Positions 55,036 through 64,000 of a stretch of 64,000 bases of DNA are shown here, piece after piece. The notes beneath the pieces were generated by a model that did no database searches, had not been told where the DNA came from, and saw nothing but the letters and a program-made list of their open reading frames with translations. Source of the stretch: Ariolimax columbianus (taxonomy: Eukaryota; Mollusca; Gastropoda; Stylommatophora; Arionidae); the NCBI GenBank assembly GCA_036924085.1, contig JAVGWX010000011.1, positions 20,693,955-20,757,954 on the forward strand, read 5' to 3'. Position 1 is the stretch's first letter; each line of letters begins with the position of its first letter. Made by a program: the position numbers and the translations under genes.

Positions 55036-55544
55036 GAATGATGTGGGTCGTTTGTTTTTTAAGGTGGCCAATTCAAGAATTTCATAGAACCAGCTTTGTT
55101 TGTTAAGTGCCATGAGCATCTATATGCTCTGCAGTCGTGGTTTATGTAGCAGGCTGTTTGCACAATGAGGGATTGGGGGCGGGGGGGGGGGTGTGTGGCT
55201 TGCGCAATATATTTAACGACATGCGCAATAGATATGTTGACATATTTTTCTACCACAATAAACGGCCCAGAGATCTACACACACGTTAATTCTTCTACCC
55301 CGCCCTCTAAATCTGGTTTGCTGAGTTGGTATCATCTGGTTTATGCGTCTGTTCCGCTCGGCGCTTGACAAGAAATATTTGAGTAACTTATATGGACACG
55401 ACCTGTACGGTAAAGCACGGTAGTACAGACCAATATGTCCAACAGTTATAGACAGTCTAATAGACTATATAACAGACATGCATAACAACTACTTCACGTA
55501 CAGGAAGGATTGGTCAAACTACTACACTGGAAAAACTGCCATTG
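55036..55544. other. No recognisable feature
   Basis: A GGGGGCGGGGGGGGGGG run at about 55174-55190. Nothing else. Confidence 0.5.
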
Positions 55545-55990
55545 TTGAACACATTACAAACAGATACACACACACCCATACACTGGGCAATAAGTCCACA
55601 CTACAAACAGATACACACACACATCCATTCACTGGGCAATAAGTTGACACTACAAACAGATACACACACATCCATACACTGGTCAATAAGTCCACATTAC
55701 AAACAGATACACACGCATCCATTCACTGGTCAATACGTCCACACTACAAACAGATACACACGCATCCATACACTGGTCAATACGTCCACACTACAAACAG
55801 ATACACACGCATCCATACACTGGTCAATACGTCCACACTACAAACAGATACACACACGCATCCATACACTGGTCAATAAGTCCACACTACAAACAGATAT
55901 ACACACACATCCATACACTGGCCGATAAGTCAACACTACAAACAGATACACGCACGCATCTAGACACTGGTCAATACGTCTTGATATAAA
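55545..55990. repeat. Minisatellite, 47-50 bp x about 9
   Basis: Unit: CACTACAAACAGATACACAC, (AC)CATCCATACACTGGTCAA, TACGTC. Unit length changes with a short ACAC run inside it. CACTACAAACAG is spaced 47 bp at 55743 and 55790. Confidence 0.93.
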
Positions 55991-56304
55991 TCTATAAGAT
56001 TACGATCTGGGGTTTAAAAGGCAGTGCTTTCGACAGTCGAATTCAGAAAGGCAAACCGTTCAATCAAACTAGCAAAACACAAATAGGCAGATATAAAATA
56101 AACAGACATACAGACATAAATAGGCAGACATACAGACATAAAATAAACAGGCATACAATAAACCAGGCCATGACAAATTCCAGGTGCCGGGTCGCCATAG
56201 TGTACTTAAATGTACTAGCGAACAACATTTCAGAAACACTGCAGTATTTACTCCCCATTTTCTTCCTTCTCGAGTATATAAATCAGTTTAAGGGACACAA
56301 AGTA
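55991..56304. other. Short ACAGACATA-type repeats only
   Basis: An AAACAGACATACAGACATAA-like patch lies at 56097-56160. Nothing else. Confidence 0.5.
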
Positions 56305-56740
56305 CGAGGCGTGTTCAAATAAAACAGGACCAAATGAACATACGTACGATGCGCATGATGATGTCACTTCTGATGTAAACAGCACATACCAACCGTCAAG
56401 TTTGCAAAATTTCATTATCCCCCGACTCATAGTTTCCTCAGCAGACTGTTGAAAAAAACATGGCGAGTGTGATAGGGAATCTGTCCAGAGTTGATCAGCG
56501 AGCGATGATTAGGTTTTTAACAGCTGAAGGATAACCAGTTGATATTCATCGCAGAATGTAGGCACTGTATAGTGATACAAGTGTGGCGAACGTAAGCTCC
56601 GGAAACGGTCCACCCGAATTGCTGCAACAATTTTGGCGATGGGATCTTCTGAAGCAACAATATGCGCCTGACCTGGTCTCAGAAGATCTTTCGTTAACTC
56701 ACATCCTTCTTTAAACATCGTTGGCCAGTTCGTCATCGTT
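56305..56740. mobile_element. Palindromic mariner derivative, copy 4, right end missing
   Basis: TA at 56303-56304, then CGAGGCGTGTTCAAATAAAA. The plus-strand arm has the 5'UTR, ATGGCGAGTGTGATAGG and the N-terminus ([15 protein letters not shown]) to the D-T-S-V codons. Near 56590 it flips to the minus strand, beginning at the VDRFRSLR codons and running back through [18 protein letters not shown] to NWPTMFKEGCELT. It stops there without a right terminus, so the right arm was deleted or never copied. Confidence 0.85.
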
Positions 56741-56864
56741 AAAACAGGGAGATGCGTTTACCTGTTATGGCATCGCGGTTGACACGCGGTTGAGGTGCAG
56801 ATGTGCGGACCAGGATTGGAGGGGCGAGAATGACATTCCTGACACTAAACAACAAATGGAGAAA

Positions 56865-57340
56865 AATCTCGATTTAAACCAAAGTTAGAATATTCAACGA
56901 GTGTCAAGTCGGTGCTGCTGTATGGAGCGGAAACATGGTGAACAGGTGATATAACAAAAACTCCAGTCCTTCGTTAACAGATGCCTAAGAAGGATAATAG
57001 GTATAGGGTGGCACGATATGGTGAGGAATGAGGACCTATGGGAAAGGAGTCAACGACGGTCATTGCAGCAGAGATTAGGCTGGGTGGGATCTACGCTTCG
57101 GAGGGCTTCGTCTAAAGCAGGCTCTTACGTGGAATCCTCAAGGGAATAGAGACAGAGGTGGACCAATAAGTTCATGGGGAGGAGAGTGAGAAAGGGAGCA
57201 CGGATTAAAAGAGTAGACCTGAAGAGAGGCAGAAAGATCATTCTAGGACCGTATATGCTGGATGGATATTGTCAATGGCCTATGCACCGAGAGGAGCGAC
57301 GGAATTTGATTGATTGGTTGATTGATTGATTGATTGAGGC
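56865..57340 (+). pseudogene. LINE 3' end with (TTGA)n tail
   Basis: [15 protein letters not shown] (with a stop), RRIIGIGWHDMVRNEDLWER, SQRRSLQQRLGWVGSTLRRA, then KGARIKRVDLKRGRKIILG and EERRNLIDWL, ending in TTGATTGATTGGTTGATTGA. The first part resembles the fragment at 29555-29690. Confidence 0.75.
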
Positions 57341-57344
57341 GATA

Positions 57345-57970
57345 ACGGTCTGGAAAGAGTGATAATGGTGGCATGGCTCTCGGAAGGAGAAAAATAGGTC
57401 AATCCAGACGAAGATGACATCAGGACATTACGGACAGCCTCGCCCTGAACCCAGACGAAGATGACATCAGGACATTACGGACAGTCTCGCCCTGAACCCA
57501 GACGAAGATGACATCAGGACATTACGGACAGTCTCGCCCTAAACCCAGACGAAGATGACATCAGGACATTACGGACAGTCTCGCCCTGAACCCAGATGAA
57601 GATCATATCAGGACATTACGGACAGTCTCACCCTAAACCCAGATGAAGATCATATCAGGACATTACGGACAGTCTCACCCTAAACCCAGATGAAGATCAT
57701 ATCAGGACATTACGGACAGTCTCGCCCTAAACCCAGATGAAGATCATATCAGGACATTACGGACAGTCTCACCCTAAGCCCAGACAAAGATCATATCAGG
57801 ACATTACGGACAGTTTCGCCCTAAGTCCAGACAAAGATCATATCAGGACATTACGGACAGTTTCGCCCTAAGCCCATACAAAGATGATATCAGGACATTA
57901 CGGACAGTTTCGCCCTAAGCCCAGATGAAAATGACATCAGGACATTACGGACAGTCTCGCCCTAAACCCA
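57345..57970. repeat. Minisatellite, 47 bp x about 12, born in a LINE 3' end
   Basis: Single-copy sequence GRRKIGQSRRR, a stop, HQDITDSLALN runs straight into the array, and the unit (CCCAGACGAAGATGACATCA, GGACATTACGGACAGTCTCG, CCCTGAA) is that same RRRxHQDITDSLALNP segment. Two or three subtypes follow in order (GATGACATC, then GATCATATC), as expected from stepwise expansion. Confidence 0.93.
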
Positions 57971-58364
57971 GATGCATACAGTGCTGCAGTGACGTTGTCT
58001 ACGTTCTGGACAGAATATGTGACATGATGATAGTGATGCATACACTGTGATGCATAGAGAGACTTGCAAACACATACAATACAGTCACAAAGTGTCATCA
58101 TCACCAGTCCCGTAACCTGAAAGGTCATTTGAGCACCTATACTGCAGATTGCTGGACCAGTTCCCGCAAAATCCACTCGGTTTTGTGCCAGGATATTTGT
58201 TCTAGCTATGGATATTCCCGTCCACTCTCTGATGTCTTCCCATCACTTTTTCTGCCTTCTTATTTCACAGTATCTTGCAGTACCGTCTTGGTCAACCCAG
58301 ACGATCTTAAAACACGTCCATACCATGTGAGCTTGCGTGCTTTTACCATAGTCAATGGGGAGGA

Positions 58365-58830
58365 AGACTAACGTCTGGTCAGGCAAAATATACTGATAGG
58401 ACATGTTAGTCAGGGTCAGGCAAAATATACTGATAGGACATGTTAGTCAGGGTCAGGCAAAATATACTGATAGGACATGTTAGTCAGGGTCAGGCAAAAT
58501 ATACTGATAGGACATGTTAGTCAGGGTTAGGCAAAATATACTGTCCAAGACCCTCACCTCGGCTTCGTAGTAGCCCTCCCTGGAGTCGGGATGATTTCAT
58601 AGCAGCTTGGCTAACGGGGTGAGGGATCGACGTGATACTATGATCCCCATAGTATTGAGCGACACGCATGTGACGCCAACCATAGCACAAACATATGGAG
58701 GACCCCGGTCCACCTTCGTCAGCACGCTCACGCCCCCCCCCCCCCTACCCTCCCCCACTTAACGTCCTTTTCAGGTCGCACAAAAGAGTAAACCTACTCA
58801 CTGTGGGTATTCGAAACAATACCAACCATA
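58365..58830 (+). repeat. SINE B copy with 37-bp head duplication x 4
   Basis: GGGGAGGAAGACTAACGTCT starts the copy. GTCAGGCAAAATATACTGAT then repeats four times at a 37-bp spacing (58378-58530) before the normal body: CCTCACCTCGGCTTCG, GGTGAGGGATCGACGTGATA, AGCATGTGACGCC-like region and GTCGCACAAAAGAGTAAACC. A C-run (58733-58744) replaces the CTACAACAACCC area. Confidence 0.9.
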
Positions 58831-58879
58831 GCCAACCGGTCTTTATATTGGCCGACCTCGCTCTTAACGGTGTCCCAAC

Positions 58880-59040
58880 CAAACGGCATTAATCGTGACG
58901 TGGTCTAGATACGATACTTCGAGAATTCGACGCAGACATCTAATCTCCATTGCGCACATTCTTCGCTCTAGAACCAATTTCTGAGTCCAAGTTTCGCACG
59001 CGTAAAAGTACACTGAAGAGACAAGTGCATACAATAAACT
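58880..59040 (-). pseudogene. LINE C-terminal fragment
   Basis: LVSSVYFYACETWTQKLVLE, RRMCAMEIRCLRRILEVSYL, DHVTI. Open and typical (YACETWT, MEMRCLRRIL-x-VSYLDHVTN), resembling the left-edge element's C-terminus. Confidence 0.8.
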
Positions 59041-60179
59041 CAACACAAAATGTACAAATTACAATTAGATTAATGTCTTTATTTGATAAAGAAAAACGCG
59101 CAGTAGAAGAAACATAAAAGAATGAGAGAAAGAAGACAGACAAACAAGCAGATTGAATGAATCACAAAAAGCACAAATGACGTAAGAAACGTGCAAATTA
59201 GTGTTGTTATTGAAAATAGGAAAGAGGGAGATGGACAAGACTGAAACGACAAACAATGGCTAAGCACAATGCACGACAGTGTTAGTGGCTACAGGTGAAC
59301 ATATTCCCAGCAAATACTTGTAGACACTTATTGCTAGATTGCTGCTGACATATCCTGCCTGCACTTTCTCGCCTTCAACGGTTACATTTAGATCTGGACT
59401 TCAAACACACAACACCTGCACAATATTCTGTTGTTTGGTCCCATTTTCTCAGGTTTGATAGAAATATTAATAATAATCTCTCCTACCTGCGCAGCCCTCA
59501 TTCTGGTTATGTTCGAATGATGTCTCCAGGGACATAAATAGCAACAGTGGTGATCATGGAGAAAGTGACAATTGAACACAACAGCCAGTTCCCAAGTCCA
59601 GTTCTTGGAGTCACCCATAAATAAATGCTGGTGTGTCACGATGTTTGGATGTTTAACAAAATACACTTGAAAAAAGTAGGGAGATGTCTAGAGTGATACA
59701 TTTAAGACTAACATAAACTTCGGACGAGTGGTACCGGGGGTGGGAAAAATCGGACAACTGCTACCTTCCAATTATGTAATAGGCGACTTAAGTGGCTTCT
59801 GCATGGGGCTGCCACTTCATCATGAAAAATATTGCTATTTATACCTCCACTGCGAGTGCTGGGGGTCAAGGCGTCCTGCAAGGAGGCCAGCTGGTGACGC
59901 TCTTCTCCGCATGGAACGAGTAGACGAAAGGAGATGTAGAGTGTACATTTACAGTGGAAATGCAAAGGCAGCGAGGTAGGGAACTGCTCACCTCATCCGA
60001 TACAAACTTCGGTCTAACAGAACGAAGTCCCTACTACTTAATCCCCGAAAACAGTGTCTCGTATGGAACTTTATTATGGAGCGAAGAAGAGACAAGAATA
60101 TTCCTAATCTGCCTTTTATGGCTGATTCTGACTACTTTGCTTGATATGTGTTCGAAACATTTGACGCAGTGACATACAG
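59041..60179. other. No recognisable feature
   Basis: Several ORFs of 60-90 codons without similarity that I recognise. Confidence 0.4.
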
Positions 60180-60325
60180 AGTACCAGGCATAGGCTTTAC
60201 AGTTCACTTGTACTGGTATGCGCCGTCGGTAGCTTAAGTCGTCATTCTTGGGCCAAATATGTTGCGTCGGTCGGTGAAGGATGGTATCAATCCATCTGCC
60301 GCGAGGTCTTCCTCGTCCCATGTAG
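60180..60325 (-). pseudogene. Possible LINE C-terminal scrap
   Basis: MGRGRPRGRWIDTILH at the start of a minus-strand frame looks like the GRPRxRWxD motif of LINE C-termini; the rest is not recognisable. Confidence 0.3.
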
Positions 60326-60424
60326 CCAACACCTCATGTGCTACAGTCTCATGAAATAACCCAAACAACGAATTTGATGACTTGAAATGTACAGATGGTT
60401 CCCATCATATTCCTGGGACGATGA

Positions 60425-61514
<1,090 letters not shown>

Positions 61515-61945
61515 CATCATCATCATGTAGCACGGCCTTTATACAACGTCGCTCCCATCACAGTCTGTCTGGAAGACTCTTTCCCTTGCCAAAACTCCAG
61601 TCTCCGCCACAGTTAAACTCAGGCATTCCTGGATATCTTGGTGCCATCGTCTTCTTGGTCTACCCTTGTCTCTTTTGCCTGGCACCATACCTTCAATCAC
61701 TGTTCTCTCAAGACCGTTGTGTCTCTTCATGTGACCAAAGTATTTCAATTTTCTGGCCAAAATGGAATTGATAAACCAGTTCTCTATGTTCAACTCTTGC
61801 TGAATGTCTATATTTGTTTTTTTCTCTGTCCATGGTATTCTGAGGATCTTTCTGTAACATTTTGACTCGAAGGATTCGATTCTTTGTCTAAAAGTTTTGG
61901 TAATTGTACATGATTCGCAGCCACATACCGCCACAGGAAAAACAC
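61515..61945 (-). pseudogene. LINE 3' end (GRPRRRW family), open 131-codon frame
   Basis: [89 protein letters not shown] and VFQTDCDGSDVV, then ATGATGATGA at the tail. It is the best-preserved copy of this 3' end in the window and shows the empty site for the SINE D insertion at 27338. Confidence 0.85.
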
Positions 61946-62307
61946 AGGTTCTCTAGACACTACTTACGGTGTTTTAAAAATCTACTAAGGAAAGTTGTGC
62001 CTGGTCTGGCAACTTCTTGGTGTAAAACAAAATGCTATTGGTCACTGGACCTCAGAAATAGTTGAAGACCCTCATACAATGACGTATCCAACACTCCAAA
62101 CCTTGGTGGTTGTACCTGCCATGATACATCCTTGACATTGATTAAGTCACTTTGTAAACTAGGCAGGAACGGCCACTGAAACTGGTTGTCTGATACACAA
62201 ACTGAAATTGGATGTGAGGGTACACAGAGACAACAAAAAAACACACAGATTATGACAATAAAAGTAACTGCCAACAATCTGATTGCGCTGGAAGATACGG
62301 TACTACG
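61946..62307. other. No recognisable feature
   Basis: Nothing recognised. Confidence 0.5.
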
Positions 62308-62465
62308 CTACCGAAGACGGATGTGTCGGACCGAATGGTGCAAATATCGCAGTCAATCTGTAAACTAGCGACACAGCGCATTCCGTTCACCCGACTACAT
62401 TCTGCTACTTGCAATGCCCTGTTCAGAACTTTGTAGTGGGAGATTGAGAACGGACGAAGAAGAAG
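62308..62465 (+). repeat. SINE C 3' half
   Basis: CGGATGTGTCGGACCGAATG, ATCGCAGTCAATCTGTAAAC, GCGCATTCCGTTCACCCGAC and GTAGTGGGAGATTGAGAACG, ending GACGAAGAAGAAG. Confidence 0.88.
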
Positions 62466-63235
62466 ACGGTACTACAAGAGATAGATTTATTCATATATCT
62501 TGGTAGTAATATAGGTAGGGTTGAAGGCACTACAATACAAGATTTATTCATATATCTTGGTATTAATATAGACATGGTCGAAGGTACTACAATACAAGAG
62601 GTAGATTCATTCATATGTCTTGGTAGTAATATAGACATGGTCGAAGGTACTACAATTCAAGAGGTAGATTTATTCATATATCTTGGCAGTAATATACTTC
62701 TATACAGGGCCAAAGGTACTGATATCCAATTAAGAAAACAAAAGGGGAAATGATCTTGTATTGCTTCAGAGAATTTGTGAAAAACCAGTCACAAAAATAC
62801 AGATTTGCAACTTCAATGTAGTCCGTCTTATTGTATGGTTCTGTGACGTGATGAACAAAAAAAAAGTACAGCTCATAATGTCCCAGCTTTCATCAGTGAA
62901 CGATTGCGACGAATTGATGGAACAAAATTGTATGGTTTTGTCACTAATAGCTGGAAATAATTGTAGAAAAGAAGCGGACAGATGTAAAGAGAACGAGTTG
63001 GCGATGGATGTGACACACATTAAACAAACCGGATGATAGCCTTACAAGGCAGTCACTGTTCTGGAATCATCATGGCTAGAGAAGCAGGGGCTGACCTAAA
63101 CATTCGCGAAGAAGGCAAGTCGAGACAAACCTAAAAACGTCGAGAAAGACGTGAGCGGGAACAATGTGGCGAGTATTTGATGAGGACCTATGCTCCGCAG
63201 GGAGTTGAAAAGTTTAGATTTGATCGATTGACATA
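62466..63235 (+). pseudogene. LINE relic with internal about 63-bp tandem repeat
   Basis: 62466-62700 repeats EGTTIQEVDLFIYLGSNIDM about 3.5 times; FIYLGSNI is the RT C-terminal YLGS motif. Downstream the normal order continues in broken frames: KIQICNFNV, WRWMWHTLNKPDDSLTRQSL, FWNHHG, and MWRVFDEDLCSAGS near the end. Inactive. Confidence 0.8.
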
Positions 63236-63242
63236 AATATTT

Positions 63243-63990
63243 ACACGGAATCAAGATGCTGAGCAGTGTATGGGCTGTAGGAGTCAGCGACCCAAAGCTG
63301 ACTGCGAGCGTCAGAGTCAGCGACCCAGAGCTGTGAAGACCCTTCTTCTCCTCCTCGTGATGGTCCTGCAACAGGCCAGACTGGCTAAGGAGAAGGGATC
63401 GAAGAGGGAACGCTAACTCGGTACCCAGACTGGCTAAGGAGAAGGGATCGAAGAGGGAACGCTAACCCGGTACCCAGACTGGCTAAGGAGAAGGGATCGA
63501 ATAGGGAAGGCTAACCCGGTTCCCAGACTGGCTAAGGAGAAGGGATCGAAGAGGGAACGCTAACCCGGTACCCAGACTGGCTAAGGAGAAGGGATCGAAG
63601 AGGGAAGGCTAACCCGGTACCCAGACTGGCTAAGGAGAAGGGATCGAAGAGGGAACGCTAACCCGGTACCCAGACTGGCTAAGGAGAAGGGATCGAAGAG
63701 GGAAGGCTAACCCGGTTTCCAAAAATGGCATGATGAAGTCGAATGTGTCGGACCTCCTTCTTCTTATTTTCGCGTAGAAATATATTTGATTTTGTCTCTT
63801 TTCTTGCAATCGTCATAACTTCTGTTTTCTCTGGGTTGAATTTCACACCGGACCTAAAGGTGCAAATGTCGTAGTCAAACTGTAAACTACGACACAACGC
63901 ATGCCGTTCTCCGGACAACATCCTTCTACTTACAAAGCCCTTTTCGGGGCTTGATAGCGGGAGTTTGAGAACAAACGACGAAGAAGAAAC
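63243..63990 (+). repeat. SINE C with 49-bp x 7 internal expansion and a 93-bp insert
   Basis: Head AATCAAGATGCTGAGCAGTG, then CAGACTGGCTAAGGAGAAGG repeats at 63377, 63426, 63475, 63524, 63573, 63622 and 63671 (exact 49-bp period). After the core GAAGTCGAATGTGTCGGACC there is an insert (63756-63848) flanked by CGGACCT, then the 3' half resumes with GGTGCAAATGTCGTAGTCAA and ends GACGAAGAAGAA. The insert reads, on the minus strand, KFNPEKTEVMTIARKETKSN, a LINE RT fragment. Confidence 0.92.
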
Positions 63991-64000
63991 ATTCCCATAA

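Noticed and set aside
59708..59979. 83- and 85-codon ORFs on opposite strands as a host exon
   Set aside because: No recognisable domain and no convincing splice sites on either side.

Overview
This is a window of nuclear DNA from an animal, most likely a lophotrochozoan and probably a mollusc such as a heterobranch sea slug. The organism is inferred only from the mix of repeats and from one host gene. Reasons: exons with GT-AG introns; several unrelated non-LTR retrotransposon families; tRNA-derived SINEs with box A and box B; mariner elements with TA target sites; and an unusually high load of minisatellites. No operon, rRNA gene, true tRNA gene or CRISPR array was seen.

The one host gene recognised lies on the minus strand across about 29 kb. 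Five phase-compatible exons (40556-40699, 29236-29294, 24991-25059, 21860-21950, 11278-11464) encode the ATB region, bZIP domain, leucine zipper, transmembrane segment and proximal luminal region of a CREB3-like (OASIS/CREB3L1-L2 class) membrane-anchored transcription factor. The N-terminal activation-domain exons and the last exon(s) were not securely found. One weak C-terminal candidate lies at 7.2-7.5 kb.

The rest is transposon-derived. 1-7 kb holds decayed LINE relics, one with a 5'-inversion layout, plus SINE B and SINE C copies with clear target-site duplications (TSDs). 7.6-10.1 kb holds a palindromic mariner derivative and a CR1-like LINE with one frameshift and one nonsense codon. 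10-28 kb (CREB3L introns) holds SINEs, LINE tails, a second palindromic mariner and a minisatellite of about 32 units. 29.8-40.1 kb (a single 11.3-kb CREB3L intron) holds three LINE insertions, each with a perfect 12-15 bp TSD: a full-length 4.95-kb EN-RT-RNase H element, a 1.75-kb RT fragment and a 1.3-kb RNase H fragment. 41-64 kb holds a complete but dead mariner, two more palindromic mariners, further LINE relics and most of the tandem arrays.

Two themes stand out. First, four mariner-derived copies are head-to-head palindromes with four different inversion points, as if they formed repeatedly. Second, many minisatellites arose inside transposons: 81 bp in a LINE RT, 47 bp in a LINE 3' end, about 63 bp in a LINE YLGS-motif region, 49 bp in SINE C, 37 bp in SINE B, 50 bp in a SINE-like box A segment, and a (CAG)43(CAA)108 block in a SINE B copy. 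SINE C and SINE D also share a short core with the 5'UTR of the full-length LINE.
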